A stretch of 64,000 bases of DNA from Mucilaginibacter limnophilus (GCF_004005815.1 NZ_SACK01000002.1:62001-126000); one strand, 5' to 3'; positions 41,401 through 50,408 are shown, numbered from the stretch's first letter. Numbers and translations: made by a program. The notes: a model not told the origin generated them from the sequence alone.

Positions 41401-41784
41401 CGTGAGGCTTTACAAAAGCTTAGTCAGCAGGAAAATAAAGACGGTAAAAACGGTTTAGGTAATTTGGATAAAATTTCGAAAGAAATGGAACAAACTGAAA
41501 CTGAAATCGTAAACAGAAAAATAAGTGAAGAAACGATAAGAAGGCAGCAGCAGATACAAGCACGTTTGCTTGATGCCGAAAAAGCCGAACAACAAAGAGA
41601 ACAGGATAACAGACGGGAAAGTAACGCGGGCAAAGATATGCCGCCCGGATATGTAAAAGCTTTACGGGATTTTCAGCAGCAAAAAAATAAACAAACCGAA
41701 CAGATACGGACTGTTTCACCTGCCTTCAACATCTATTATAAAGAGAAAATTAAGAACTACTTTGAACTACTAAATGGAAAGTAA
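38476..41784 (+). CDS. DUF4175 family large membrane protein
   Basis: 1102 residues. N-terminal hydrophobic helices at about 23-45, 53-77 and 157-177 anchor the protein. Residues ~180-500 are beta-rich, Ig-like extracytoplasmic domains. From ~505 to the end it is a very long, Gln/Lys/Glu-rich coiled coil. Bacteroidota members of DUF4175 typically precede an anti-sigma-type ATPase and ybeY, exactly as here. A function in envelope assembly is suspected, but I know of no demonstrated role. It overlaps the next gene by 11 bp. Confidence 0.88.
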   Translation: MNQPDNYAVLIEKINAFIQKYYFNNLLRGLIFLGAGLFSVYLLVTVTEYYGNFNTVLRTVLFYLFIGINAALIVWLIIPSLLAWLKVSKTLSHDEAAQIIGRHFSHVNDKLLNTLQLKKLALNDPRQQALIEAGIEQKIKELKPVSFPSAIDLKQNRRYLKWALIPFGALCIIAFAAPSILTESTKRLVKHNEYFAPIAPYQFKVLNSSLKAVQGDDLPLEIKLEGNNFPADVYIEVGGNTFRLEKKSVSRFSYQFKNLQQSTPFRLTANGIASQVYQVTVNNRPTLINFDVELQYPAYLHKAPEKLSNAGDLTLPAGTIVNWQIRTRYASQLSFNINENEHVLKVSNVDLFNHSEKVLKSTRYKITTSNENVTNADSSSYQITVVNDEAPAITVEQKEDSVSTKALYFTGNIQDDHGFSSLTFHYRIGNKVYSKPVKADLSQAQAGFFYFWDLKKLNIQPGDQVTYYFEVADNDGVSGPKISRSAERTLNVPDAKQLNEQLEAGSKAVQNKTESAIKLAAQIEKESQKLNKMLLDKNTLSFDEKKQVEQLLQKRMELNNLIKEIQDENKKNQYNRSENQQQSEEIKQKQQQIADLFNNVLDPKTQELLKKLQDMLEKGDKDDTRDELSKMQMDNKMLKKELDRVLELYKKLAFDQKVEQNINRLNELAEQQQKLSDQTQQQNKNTQELMQEQQKLQNEFNDVKESLKSLEEEDKASGDKMNFDKPEKDEQSVEQEMNNSKENLKKNDNKKASNSQKQAAQKMQQMAQKMQQQQQEGEESENNINAAQLRELLKSLLNSSFSQEKTMQALRNMNPGDPGYVALAQKQKDIKDNLKTAQDSLYALSRRVPQIQSAVNKEVEAINTNIEKALQSMGDRRSHEALRSQQYAMTAMNNLALMLSEALEQLQNAQGGGSGKGKKKQQSAGQLAKMQQQLNQNMQKMREQMKQQGNQGKSGQGQNGMSEQLARMARQQQMIREALQKLSQQENKDGKNGLGNLDKISKEMEQTETEIVNRKISEETIRRQQQIQARLLDAEKAEQQREQDNRRESNAGKDMPPGYVKALRDFQQQKNKQTEQIRTVSPAFNIYYKEKIKNYFELLNGK

Positions 41785-42208
41785 CATGGAACAGGAAAAT
41801 GTTCAGACAGGTGAATTATATACGCTGCAGCTTCCCTCTAAGCTCGAGAGCATTGCACACCTGGAGAACCTTGTTGAGGAAATAGCTGATAAATATCACG
41901 TAGGCGACGATGTATTTGCGAATATGATGACCTGCCTTAGCGAAGCAGTAACCAATGCTATAGTGCACGGTAATAAACTGGACGAGAATAAAAAAGTGAT
42001 AGTGAACGCTGAGGTAGAATTGAAAAAAATAGTATGGACCATAACTGACGAAGGCCCGGGGTTTGACTACACCCACTTGCCCGACCCTACCGCACCCGAG
42101 AATCTGGAAAAACTTACCGGCCGGGGCGTTTATATTGTAAAGCACCTGGCCGACCAGTGTGTGTTTAATAGCACCGGCAACGAAATTGAACTACACTTTA
42201 AGATATAA
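41774..42208 (+). CDS. Serine kinase-like ATP-binding protein (RsbW/anti-sigma type)
   Basis: 144 residues (140 if started at the ATG at 41786). A single HATPase_c_2 domain: MTCLSEAVTNAIVHGN (N box), ITDEGPGFDY (G1) and ENLEKLTGRGVYIVKHLAD (G2). Similar proteins bind or phosphorylate anti-sigma antagonists. Here the conserved neighbourhood is DUF4175 upstream and ybeY downstream, with start/stop overlap to both, so all three are one operon. Confidence 0.9.
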   Translation: MESNMEQENVQTGELYTLQLPSKLESIAHLENLVEEIADKYHVGDDVFANMMTCLSEAVTNAIVHGNKLDENKKVIVNAEVELKKIVWTITDEGPGFDYTHLPDPTAPENLEKLTGRGVYIVKHLADQCVFNSTGNEIELHFKI

Positions 42209-42639
42209 TGCCCGCTATACAGTTTTTTGAAGAGGATATCAGTTTCAAGCTAAAAAATAAAACACACATACGGAACTGGATAAAGGACACTATTATTGCT
42301 GAAGGCTACAGGCTAAGTGAGCTGAACTATATATTTTGTTCAGACGCATACTTGATTGAAATAAACAGGGAATATCTTGATCATGACACCTATACTGATA
42401 TCGTCACGTTTGATAATTCGGATACCGAAGGGCTTATTGTGGGCGATATCTTTATATCTGTTGAACGTACTCGGGAGAATGCAAGTAAGTTTAATGTTAG
42501 CGAAACAGACGAACTGCACCGGGTAATTATTCATGGCGCATTGCATCTGCTGGGTTACACTGATAAAAAGCCGGCCGATAAGAAAAACATGACATTAAAA
42601 GAAGATTTTTATTTGAATAGGCGTTCTTTTAATTCCTAA
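42208..42639 (+). CDS. ybeY: Endoribonuclease YbeY (rRNA maturation)
   Basis: 143 residues. YbeY is a metal-dependent RNase for 16S rRNA 3'-end processing and ribosome quality control. The HGALHLLGY core supplies two His ligands. The third, usually GYDH, reads GYTDK, as in other Bacteroidota YbeY. YLDHDTYTDIVTFDNSD and GDIFISVERTRENA are conserved. The ATG overlaps the previous stop (TAATG), so translation is coupled. Confidence 0.94.
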   Translation: MPAIQFFEEDISFKLKNKTHIRNWIKDTIIAEGYRLSELNYIFCSDAYLIEINREYLDHDTYTDIVTFDNSDTEGLIVGDIFISVERTRENASKFNVSETDELHRVIIHGALHLLGYTDKKPADKKNMTLKEDFYLNRRSFNS

Positions 42640-42668
42640 TTTTGATTTCATAATCAACAAATTAACCC

Positions 42669-43181
42669 ATGAAAACATTGGCTATAATCCTCGCACTTAT
42701 GTTTACCGCCCCTGCTTCTTCCGTTTACGATTTTAAGCTCACCTCAATTGACGGTAAAGAGTTTTCGCTGTCGAAATATAAAGGCAAAAAACTGCTGATT
42801 GTAAATACGGCTTCAGAGTGTGGTTTTACGCCGCAATATGCCGAGCTGCAAAAACTTGCAGATCAGTATAAAGATAAATTGGTAGTAATCGGTTTTCCGG
42901 CAAACAACTTTGGCGGTCAGGAGCCCGGCGCAAACGCTGAGATAAAAACTTTTTGCCAGAAAAATTATGGTGTTACGTTCCCGCTTAACGAAAAGATCAG
43001 CGTAAAGGGTGATGACATACACCCACTGTTTAAGTTTCTTACCAGCGAACCTAACCCTGATTTTACAGGTGAAATAAAATGGAACTTTGAAAAGTTTTTG
43101 ATTGATGAGAACGGCAAACTAATACATCGTTACCGCTCGGCTACCAAGCCACTATCGCCCGAAATAACCGGAGCTATATAA
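42669..43181 (+). CDS. Glutathione peroxidase family thiol peroxidase, exported
   Basis: 170 residues with a short hydrophobic N-terminus (MKTLAIILALMFTAPASS), suggesting export. The peroxidatic Cys lies in NTASECGFTPQYAELQ, replacing the selenocysteine of mammalian enzymes. Other landmarks are FPANNFGGQEPG with Gln, IKTFCQKNYGVTFPL with a probable resolving Cys, and IKWNFEKFLID with Trp/Asn. Cys-type enzymes of this kind usually reduce peroxides using thioredoxin. A palindromic terminator follows. Confidence 0.92.
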   Translation: MKTLAIILALMFTAPASSVYDFKLTSIDGKEFSLSKYKGKKLLIVNTASECGFTPQYAELQKLADQYKDKLVVIGFPANNFGGQEPGANAEIKTFCQKNYGVTFPLNEKISVKGDDIHPLFKFLTSEPNPDFTGEIKWNFEKFLIDENGKLIHRYRSATKPLSPEITGAI

Positions 43182-43182
43182 C

Positions 43183-43215
43183 ATGAAAAAGGCGCTTTAA
43201 CAGCGCCTTTTTCAT
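43183..43215. terminator. Bidirectional rho-independent terminator
   Basis: ATGAAAAAGGCGCT (43183-43196) pairs perfectly with AGCGCCTTTTTCAT (43202-43215) over a TTAAC loop. It serves both the peroxidase gene and the convergent mla operon. Confidence 0.93.
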
Positions 43216-43220
43216 TTGCA

Positions 43221-44057
43221 TTATTTTTTATTGGCTTTTTCAGCCTCTTCTTCTTGTTTCTTGCGTTCTTCTTCAGCTTTTTTAGCGGCTTCTTCCTGCT
43301 GTTTCTTACGTTCCTTTGCTGCCTTTTCCTGGGCTTTACGTATTGAGTCTTGCCTTGCTTTGGCGGCTTTTTCTTTCTTTTTAAAGAAACCTCTTAGCAG
43401 GAAGTTGTGCTGTGCGGCTTTCAAATCTTCATGCAGCGTAACGGTAGCCGCATCAACTGTTTTAATGGTTGATTTAGCCTGTTTAACAGTGCCCTTTAGA
43501 TCCTCAGCTATTTTATCATCATTCAGTAAACGGCCTATACTTCCTTTACCGGTATTTATTTTATAAACGATGTCTGACAAGTTTGACGATAGCTTTTCGG
43601 CATTATCGGCCACCCTTGTAAGCTTATTAAATATCTTATCAACATCAAGCGGGTTAACGGCTGTAAGCCTGTCTCCCTGCTCAACAGGTTCCTGCGTTTT
43701 TACACCGCCCGGAGCAATGGCTATCAGTTTATCACCCATTAAACCATCGCTGCTGATGCTGATTTTAGAATCCTTTTTAATGAATTTCCTAACGTTTGAG
43801 TTGATGGTCAAATCAACACGTACCATGCTGTCGGTAACTATCTGGATGTTTTCTACCACGCCTACGTTTATACCGGCGAAGCGCACATTATTGCCTACCT
43901 GCAAGCCGCTTACGTTTTTAAATTCGCCGTAAACGCCAAATGTTGAATTGAACAAACTTTTACGGCTGCCTATAAAAAATATAGCCAATACCAGCACAGC
44001 TATGCCTGCTACGGTGAACAAACCTATTTTTACCTTCTGCGAAGATGTTGTTTTCAT
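43221..44057 (-). CDS. mlaD: MlaD-type MCE domain lipid-transport protein
   Basis: 278 residues. One N-terminal helix (about 10-29) anchors an MCE domain (about 35-120, with GEFKNVSGLQVGNNVRFAGINVG). The domain forms periplasmic rings for phospholipid transport. A long coiled coil follows, with a Lys/Glu/Ala-rich tail (about 205-278) absent from E. coli MlaD. It is the last gene of the mlaE-mlaF-mlaD operon, overlapping mlaF by 4 bp. Confidence 0.9.
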   Translation of the reverse strand: MKTTSSQKVKIGLFTVAGIAVLVLAIFFIGSRKSLFNSTFGVYGEFKNVSGLQVGNNVRFAGINVGVVENIQIVTDSMVRVDLTINSNVRKFIKKDSKISISSDGLMGDKLIAIAPGGVKTQEPVEQGDRLTAVNPLDVDKIFNKLTRVADNAEKLSSNLSDIVYKINTGKGSIGRLLNDDKIAEDLKGTVKQAKSTIKTVDAATVTLHEDLKAAQHNFLLRGFFKKKEKAAKARQDSIRKAQEKAAKERKKQQEEAAKKAEEERKKQEEEAEKANKK

Positions 44058-44842
44058 GAGATGTCCCTTAAAAAAGATTTTACTAATTCGTTGTCCGATT
44101 GCAGCATTTCTTCAAGCGTACCTTCGGCTATATATTCACCCTCATTCATTACCACAATACGGTCGGCCGTGATTTTTGCACACTCCAGGTCGTGTGTAAT
44201 TATTATAGAGGTAGTTTTGTACTTTTTTTGCAGAGTAAGTATCAGTTCACTTATCTCACGCGAAGTGATTGGGTCAAGCCCGGTGGTCGGCTCATCATAT
44301 AAAATGATCTCCGGCTTAACAATAATGGTACGCGCCAGGCCGATACGTTTACGCATACCACCTGACAGGTCTGACGGCATTTTATCCATAGCGTCAAGCA
44401 GGCCTACACCTTCAAGTACTTCTTCGATACGTTGATCTATCTCCGCCTGATCTTTCATCTTAAGTACCCGGGTAAGCGGAAACTCCAGGTTTTCACGTAC
44501 GGTCATACTGTCGTACAAAGCGCCGCTTTGAAACAGAAAACCGATTTTTATGCGCAACTGCTTCAGTTCATCGTCAGACATCTCAGTTACGTCTTCACCA
44601 AATACGGTAAGTTCGCCTTCATCAGGCTTAAGTAAACCCACAATACATTGTATAGTAACTGATTTCCCCTGACCTGAACGGCCCAATACTACAACATTCT
44701 CACCTTTTTTTACGTCAAGATTAATGTTCTTTAGAACCTCTTTGTTACCAAAGGATTTTTTAAGCCCTTTGATGTGGATAACCACTTCATCTTCCATGGT
44801 ATCCGACTCTCTGTGGTATTTTTGTGCAGTTTCCTTTTCCAT
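44054..44842 (-). CDS. mlaF: ABC transporter ATP-binding protein MlaF-like
   Basis: 262 residues. Walker A is GRSGQGKSVT near residue 55 and the Q loop is GFLFQSGALYDSMTV. The signature is LSGGMRKRIGLART, Walker B is IILYDEPTTGLDP, and the H loop is IITHDL. The SGAL and GGMRKR variants are typical of the MlaF/Ttg2A clade, which drives retrograde phospholipid transport with MlaE and MlaD. An N-terminal extension of ~20 residues precedes the domain. It lies one base from mlaE and overlaps mlaD by 4 bp. Confidence 0.94.
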   Translation of the reverse strand: MEKETAQKYHRESDTMEDEVVIHIKGLKKSFGNKEVLKNINLDVKKGENVVVLGRSGQGKSVTIQCIVGLLKPDEGELTVFGEDVTEMSDDELKQLRIKIGFLFQSGALYDSMTVRENLEFPLTRVLKMKDQAEIDQRIEEVLEGVGLLDAMDKMPSDLSGGMRKRIGLARTIIVKPEIILYDEPTTGLDPITSREISELILTLQKKYKTTSIIITHDLECAKITADRIVVMNEGEYIAEGTLEEMLQSDNELVKSFLRDIS

Positions 44843-44843
44843 T

Positions 44844-45620
44844 TTATTGATAGTATAATAAATTGGTTATCTGGACAGCAATAGCATCAATCACAAAAAT
44901 CCACAGTGAGGCCATAACCACAGCTGAGTTAGCGGCAACACCCACACTTTCAGTACCCTTATTTGAATTGTAGCCTTTGTAGCATCCTACAAAGCCTATC
45001 GCGAAGCCAAAAAATATGGTTTTTATAAACGCCGGGAAAAGATCATAAAATTCAATGGAAGCAATACACTTGTTGAAGTACAGAAAGAAACTTACTTCAT
45101 CAGTTAAATTGATAGCCAGGAAACCACCCAGCAGGCCGATAACGTCGCCCAAAAGGGTAAGCAGGGGTACCATTACCGCGGCCGCGATTATTCGTGTAAC
45201 TACCAGGTATTGTATAGGATTAGCGCCCGATACCTCCATGGCATCTATCTGCTCGGTAACTTTCATACTGCCCAGCTCGGCACCGATGCTTGAAGCAATT
45301 TTTCCCGCGCATATAATAGCTGTTATCACGGGGCCAATCTCACGTATCAGGGCAATAGATAAGGTTCTCGGCAGCATACTTTCGGCACCAAAATCAACCA
45401 TGGTAGGCCTAAGCTGTAATATCAGCACAAGCCCCATAATGAATGAAGTTATACCTACCAGGGTGAACGACCGGTAACCAATTTCATAGCACTGCCGCAC
45501 AAATTCAGACCATTCAAAACCGCCGGCAAAAATATTGCGGACAAAGCGTGAAAAGAAAGCGCCTTGCTCACCTATGCCCTCAAGCCATCGTTTCCATGCC
45601 GGTATTACTTGCTCTGCCAT
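44844..45620 (-). CDS. mlaE: ABC transporter permease MlaE-like
   Basis: 258 residues with five or six membrane helices. Family landmarks are GYRSFTLVGITSFIMGLVLILQ, REIGPVITAIICAGKIASSIGAELGSMKVTEQIDAME, ARKxxx-like VVTRIIAAAVMVPLL, and FGFAIGFVGCYKGYNSNKGTESVG. It is the transmembrane unit of the Mla phospholipid-transport complex in the inner membrane. First gene of the operon. Confidence 0.94.
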   Translation of the reverse strand: MAEQVIPAWKRWLEGIGEQGAFFSRFVRNIFAGGFEWSEFVRQCYEIGYRSFTLVGITSFIMGLVLILQLRPTMVDFGAESMLPRTLSIALIREIGPVITAIICAGKIASSIGAELGSMKVTEQIDAMEVSGANPIQYLVVTRIIAAAVMVPLLTLLGDVIGLLGGFLAINLTDEVSFFLYFNKCIASIEFYDLFPAFIKTIFFGFAIGFVGCYKGYNSNKGTESVGVAANSAVVMASLWIFVIDAIAVQITNLLYYQ

Positions 45621-45970
45621 AATTACTTACGATATAATTCACAACTACAACAAACACAGTCATTTGTTTTATGCTGCATGGTTAAGTAAACAGAGAAGAA
45701 GGCGTACGGCAATTACATCAGGTTTTTCAGGTATCAGCAAGTGCGATCGTGCAACGGTTTCAATGGTTACAGAACTTGCATCATAAACACTAAATGCATT
45801 CCTTTTGTTTGATGTTGTACCATCAATTTAGAACCTTAAAATATCGACAGACCTTATGCTAATAAATCACAATATTTTTCATTTTAACTTAATAAAATTA
45901 TATGTTTAAACATTTAAAATTAATTGCCAATTAATTATTATGTATTTTTGTAATTGATTATCAATAGCAA
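45621..45970. other. Intergenic region between mlaE and a divergent oxidoreductase gene
   Basis: About 350 bp, AT-rich in its right half. No gene is visible. It holds the divergent promoters, of which only the right one (45943-45950) has a recognisable -7 motif. Confidence 0.5.
45943..45950 (+). promoter_or_regulatory. Candidate -7 promoter element for the oxidoreductase gene
   Basis: TAttTTTG matches TAnnTTTG and lies 20 bp before the ATG. The -33 box is not well conserved. Confidence 0.4.
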
Positions 45971-46627
45971 ATGGTATATAAGGCAATAATATTTGGCGCA
46001 AGCGGATTAATAGGTAGCAAGCTGTTGCCTATGCTGCTTCAGCATCCTCAGTATGGTGAAGTGTTGGCTGTGTCACGTAAAGAGCTGCCAGTACAACACG
46101 AAAAGCTTAGCCAAGCCATAATTAATTTAAATGATTTGGAGCAATATGCCAGCCTGATAAATGGCCATGCTATATTTTGCTGTTTGGGAACTACTCAAAG
46201 CCAAACGCCTGACAGGGATATCTACTATAAAATAGATCATAATTATCCTGTAACAATAGCAAAATTAGCGGCGCATAATCGGGTGGAACATTTTCATTTT
46301 ATATCAGCAATTGGCGCTAATGATAAATCATCAAATTTTTACTTAAGAACCAAAGGCCAAGCCGAACAAGATTTGAAGCTAAGCGGAATAAACAGCTTGC
46401 ATATCTATCAGCCTTCATTCTTAAAGGGTAGAAATGACGGTAGTCGTCCGGCAGAGGTTTTTATAAACGGATTAATGAATTTAGTAAATCCGCTGCTTAT
46501 TGGTGGTTTAAAAAAATACCGTAGTATTAAGTCTGAAACCGTAGCGCAAGCAATGCTCAATCAATCGTTAAATAATAAAACAGGTGTATTTACTTATACC
46601 ACAGATAAAATAAAGGAATTAGTGTGA
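45971..46627 (+). CDS. NAD(P)-binding Rossmann-fold oxidoreductase (atypical SDR)
   Basis: 218 residues. The nucleotide-binding loop GASGLIGSKLL is near the N-terminus, then CCLGTTQSQTPD, the HFHFISAIGANDKSSNFYLRTKGQAE active-site region with Tyr/Lys, and LHIYQPSFLKGRND. This matches the TIP30/HTATIP2-like atypical SDRs, whose substrates are mostly unknown. It overlaps the following ABC-F gene by 4 bp, suggesting co-transcription. Confidence 0.85.
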   Translation: MVYKAIIFGASGLIGSKLLPMLLQHPQYGEVLAVSRKELPVQHEKLSQAIINLNDLEQYASLINGHAIFCCLGTTQSQTPDRDIYYKIDHNYPVTIAKLAAHNRVEHFHFISAIGANDKSSNFYLRTKGQAEQDLKLSGINSLHIYQPSFLKGRNDGSRPAEVFINGLMNLVNPLLIGGLKKYRSIKSETVAQAMLNQSLNNKTGVFTYTTDKIKELV

Positions 46628-48489
46628 GTACGTATCTATCAGCGGAGAACTTAGGACATTCATTTCACGACCATTGGCTGTTTAAACATCAAACTATTGG
46701 TATAAATCGTGGTCGGCGTGTGGCTTTGGTTGGTGTTAACGGCGCCGGCAAGTCGACGTTGTTAAAGATACTTTCAGGACAGCTTGCCCCTACTGAAGGC
46801 AAAGCCGTTCGCGCGCGTGATTTGCGTGTGGGATATCTGGAGCAGGATCCTAAATTTAAGAACGCGGTTACAATCAGCGATTATATCTTTCATGAAGACA
46901 ATGTACAGCAACAGTTAATACGCAAGTACGAAGAGTTGCTGGAGAATGATCCTGAAAACAGTGCTGCTCTTGAAAAAGTAATGACAGAACTTAGTGAAGT
47001 TGATGCCTGGGAGTATGAATATAAAATTAAAACAATTTTAGGTAGGTTAGATATCCATCAACTTAACCAAAACATTTCTTCTTTATCAGGGGGTCAAAAA
47101 AAGCGCTTAGCTCTTGCACGATTACTTATTGAAGACCCGGAAGTATATGTACTGGATGAGCCCACCAATCATTTGGACATTGATACCATAGAATGGCTTG
47201 AAAAGCTGCTTACTGAAGGTAATAAAACCATATTAATGGTTACACACGACCGATACTTTCTTGATAACGTTTGTAATGAAATCATTGAGATAGATAACGG
47301 CAAAATATATACTTACGCAGGAAACTACGGCTATTTTTTAGAGAAGAAAGCTGATCGTGAAGCCGCTAACGAGGCTCAGTTTCAAAAAAACAGCAATCTG
47401 CTTAAGAAAGAACTTGAGTGGATGCGCAGGCAACCGCAGGCACGTGGAACAAAATCACAAGCTCGTATAAATGCCTTTTATGAACTTGAGGACAAAACCA
47501 AGAATGCCGGCCCAAAAGCTAAGGTTGAATTAAGTGTTAAAACTGCGCGCCAGGGAAATAAGATAATGGAGCTGGAAAGTGTTGTTAAAGGTTTCAACGG
47601 TCGAACATTTATAGATGGGTTCGATTATGTGTTTAAAAAAGGTGACAGAATTGGCCTTGCCGGAAAGAATGGAACCGGTAAGTCTACTCTATTAAATTTG
47701 ATAACCGGAAATTTACAACCTGATAGCGGCTCTGTTGTAAAAGGCGAGACAACTGTATTAGGTTATTTCCATCAGGCAGGTATTACTTTTAATCAGGAGG
47801 AACGGGTAATTGATGTAGTAAAGAATGTAGCTGATTATATTACTATGGCTGATGGTAAAACCATTTCTGCTTCACAGTTGCTTACACTTTTCCTCTTCCC
47901 TCCTAAAAAACAGCATGGATTCATTGCAAACCTGAGCGGCGGTGAAAAGAAAAGATTGCAGCTGATGAGTATCCTGATGAAGAATCCAAACTTCCTGATA
48001 CTGGACGAGCCAACTAACGACCTTGATATAGATACACTAAATGTATTGGAAGAGTTTTTAACGACTTACACAGGTGTATTAATGCTTGTATCGCACGACA
48101 GGTACTTACTTGATAAATTAACCGACCAGCTTTTCATCATGGAAGGTAATGGCAGTGTCAGGATATTCAATGGTAATTACTCATCATACCGTTTGGAACA
48201 GGAAGAAGAGAAACAACAAGCCAAGCAAAAAGCAGAAGTAAAAACTGAAACAAAACCTGTTGCCAAAAAAAATAAATTAAACTTTAAGGAGTTAAAAGAA
48301 CTTGAAACCCTTGAAAGCAATATCCAGCAGCTAGAATTAGCTATTAAAACCGCTAACGAAAAATTAAATACATCTGGCATTGAAGCTTCATCTTTAAACC
48401 ATACACTGCAAGAAATTGATAAGTTAAATGCCGATCTTGAAGAAAAAAGCATGCGCTGGATTGAATTAATTGAACTAAATGAAGGTTAA
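46624..48489 (+). CDS. ABC-F family ATPase (Uup/EttA-like)
   Basis: 621 residues with two ABC cassettes and no membrane domain. Walker A motifs are GVNGAGKSTL (near 38) and GKNGTGKSTL (near 350). Signatures are SSLSGGQKKRLALARLL and LSGGEKKRLQLMSIL, and Walker B motifs are VYVLDEPTNHLDID and FLILDEPTNDLDID. The linker (about 245-300) has the KKELEWMRRQPQARGTKSQAR interdomain motif. A C-terminal coiled coil (about 540-621) suggests the Uup subgroup, which acts on ribosomes or DNA. The start codon is GTG. Its TAA lies in the first parS-like palindrome. Confidence 0.93.
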   Translation: MSTYLSAENLGHSFHDHWLFKHQTIGINRGRRVALVGVNGAGKSTLLKILSGQLAPTEGKAVRARDLRVGYLEQDPKFKNAVTISDYIFHEDNVQQQLIRKYEELLENDPENSAALEKVMTELSEVDAWEYEYKIKTILGRLDIHQLNQNISSLSGGQKKRLALARLLIEDPEVYVLDEPTNHLDIDTIEWLEKLLTEGNKTILMVTHDRYFLDNVCNEIIEIDNGKIYTYAGNYGYFLEKKADREAANEAQFQKNSNLLKKELEWMRRQPQARGTKSQARINAFYELEDKTKNAGPKAKVELSVKTARQGNKIMELESVVKGFNGRTFIDGFDYVFKKGDRIGLAGKNGTGKSTLLNLITGNLQPDSGSVVKGETTVLGYFHQAGITFNQEERVIDVVKNVADYITMADGKTISASQLLTLFLFPPKKQHGFIANLSGGEKKRLQLMSILMKNPNFLILDEPTNDLDIDTLNVLEEFLTTYTGVLMLVSHDRYLLDKLTDQLFIMEGNGSVRIFNGNYSSYRLEQEEEKQQAKQKAEVKTETKPVAKKNKLNFKELKELETLESNIQQLELAIKTANEKLNTSGIEASSLNHTLQEIDKLNADLEEKSMRWIELIELNEG

Positions 48490-48507
48490 CGTTCCACGTG
48501 GAACGTT
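48488..48507. promoter_or_regulatory. parS-like site 1
   Basis: AACGTTCCACGTGGAACGTT is a perfect 20-bp palindrome. Its core GTTCCACGTGGAAC (48491-48504) matches the ParB-binding parS consensus TGTTnCACGTGnAACA at all but the outermost pair of bases. It starts in the stop codon of the ABC-F gene. Confidence 0.8.
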
Positions 48508-48517
48508 TTTATTGAGG

Positions 48518-48537
48518 CATGTTCCACGTGGAACATG
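48518..48537. promoter_or_regulatory. parS-like site 2
   Basis: CATGTTCCACGTGGAACATG is a perfect 20-bp palindrome. It includes TGTTCCACGTGGAACA, which fits the general parS consensus completely. It is 30 bp from site 1 and ends 8 bp before the likely mnmG start at 48546. Confidence 0.88.
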
Positions 48538-48545
48538 AAGAAAGA

Positions 48546-50408
48546 ATGTTTAAGAAATATAACGTTATAGTAGTTGGAGCGGGTCATGCAGGCTGTGAAG
48601 CTGCTGCTGCTGCTGCCAACTTAGGATCATCGGTTCTATTGATAACGATGAACATGGGGACTATTGCCCAAATGAGCTGCAACCCGGCAATGGGAGGTGT
48701 GGCTAAGGGCCAAATAGTACGTGAAGTTGATGCTATGGGTGGTTATTCTGGTATAATAACCGATAAAACATCTATTCAATTTAGGATGCTTAACCAATCC
48801 AAAGGGCCTGCCATGTGGAGCCCTCGTGCGCAAAGCGACAGGATGCGTTTTGCTGAAGAATGGCGCCTTGCACTTGAAAAAACACCTAATGTTGATTTTT
48901 GGCAGGACATGGTGAGTTCACTTCTGGTAAAAGGAAATACTGTATATGGTGTTAGAACATCTATTGGAGTAGAAATAGAGGCTGATGCCGTAGTGCTCAC
49001 CAACGGGACTTTTTTAAATGGGATAATTCATATAGGTGAAAAACGGTTTGGCGGAGGCCGTACAGGTGAGAAAGCAGCTACAGGGCTAACTGAGCAACTA
49101 ACCGAACTTAGGTTTGAAGCAGGTAGAATGAAAACCGGCACCCCACCCCGCGTAGATGGTCGTAGTTTGAATTATTCCCTAATGGAAGAGCAATGGGGTG
49201 ACGAAGTACGCGGCCGCTTTTCCTATACTAATGTAGAACAAATACAAGAGCAGCGCTGCTGTTGGATTACTTATACAAACAGCGAGGTACATGAAACGTT
49301 AAAGGAAGGCTTTGAAAAATCGCCAATGTTTACCGGACGCATCAAAGGCCTTGGCCCTCGTTACTGCCCATCAATTGAAGATAAGATAAACCGCTTTGCC
49401 GAGCGCGAACGTCACCAGATATTTGTAGAACCGGAAGGTTTAAATACGGTAGAGATTTATGTAAATGGCTTCTCTACTTCATTACCAGAGGATGTACAAT
49501 ATCGCGCGCTGACTAAAATACCGGGGTTTGGGAATGCAAAAATGTTCCGTCCGGGTTATGCAATAGAGTATGATTACTTCCCCCCTACGCAGTTGAATCT
49601 AACGCTGGAAACGAAATTGATCAGTAACCTTTTCTTTGCCGGCCAAATAAACGGTACCACGGGTTATGAGGAAGCAGCATCGCAAGGTTTTATTGCAGGT
49701 ATAAACGCGCATCAAAAAGTGCATGATAAGCACGAGCTGATAATGAAACGTTCAGAATCATATATCGGTGTGTTGATTGATGACCTGGTAACTAAAGGTA
49801 CCGAAGAGCCGTACCGTATGTTTACATCACGTGCTGAACACCGCCTATTACTTCGTCAGGACAATGCCGATATACGCCTAAGCCCTATTGGCCATGAGCT
49901 TGGCTTGATCAGTGATGAACGTTTGGCAAAAGTAAATGACAAGATTAAAAATTCGGACGCTATAGTAGCTTACACAAAAAACAAATCAATTGGCCAAAGC
50001 GCAGTGAACGGTTTGCTGGAAGAATTAGGTACAAGCACAATTTCACAAAATGTTAAACTATTTAACTTATTGAGCCGTCCTCAGGTTTCGTTTAACGACT
50101 TGAAAAAAGCTGATAGTGATTTAGCTGAGTTGCTTAGTAAATATGATATAGAAACAATTGAACAAGCTGAGATCAAAATAAAATATGAAAGTTATTTTGA
50201 TAAGGAATTAGAGATTGTAGAAAAAATGAAACGAATGGAAGACCGCTCTATCAATCCTGATTTTAATTATAATCAGCTTGTGTCAGTTTCAAAAGAAGCG
50301 AGAGAAAAATTGATGAAGATAAAACCACGTACTTTAGGTCAGGCATCTCGCATTTCGGGTGTGTCACCTTCAGATATATCGGTTTTGATGGTGCATCTGA
50401 CAAGATAA
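48546..50408 (+). CDS. mnmG: tRNA uridine-5-carboxymethylaminomethyl modification enzyme MnmG (GidA)
   Basis: 620 residues. With MnmE it makes the cmnm5 modification at wobble U34. The N-terminal FAD-binding loop [12 protein letters not shown], the [19 protein letters not shown] loop, the Cys pair near [12 protein letters not shown] and CNPAMGG, and the C-terminal helical domain ending [14 protein letters not shown] are all present. The start is set at 48546 (MFKKYNV). A longer frame from 48519 would begin MFHVEHEER, but those codons come from the parS-like palindrome and are not conserved protein. Confidence 0.95.
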   Translation: MFKKYNVIVVGAGHAGCEAAAAAANLGSSVLLITMNMGTIAQMSCNPAMGGVAKGQIVREVDAMGGYSGIITDKTSIQFRMLNQSKGPAMWSPRAQSDRMRFAEEWRLALEKTPNVDFWQDMVSSLLVKGNTVYGVRTSIGVEIEADAVVLTNGTFLNGIIHIGEKRFGGGRTGEKAATGLTEQLTELRFEAGRMKTGTPPRVDGRSLNYSLMEEQWGDEVRGRFSYTNVEQIQEQRCCWITYTNSEVHETLKEGFEKSPMFTGRIKGLGPRYCPSIEDKINRFAERERHQIFVEPEGLNTVEIYVNGFSTSLPEDVQYRALTKIPGFGNAKMFRPGYAIEYDYFPPTQLNLTLETKLISNLFFAGQINGTTGYEEAASQGFIAGINAHQKVHDKHELIMKRSESYIGVLIDDLVTKGTEEPYRMFTSRAEHRLLLRQDNADIRLSPIGHELGLISDERLAKVNDKIKNSDAIVAYTKNKSIGQSAVNGLLEELGTSTISQNVKLFNLLSRPQVSFNDLKKADSDLAELLSKYDIETIEQAEIKIKYESYFDKELEIVEKMKRMEDRSINPDFNYNQLVSVSKEAREKLMKIKPRTLGQASRISGVSPSDISVLMVHLTR

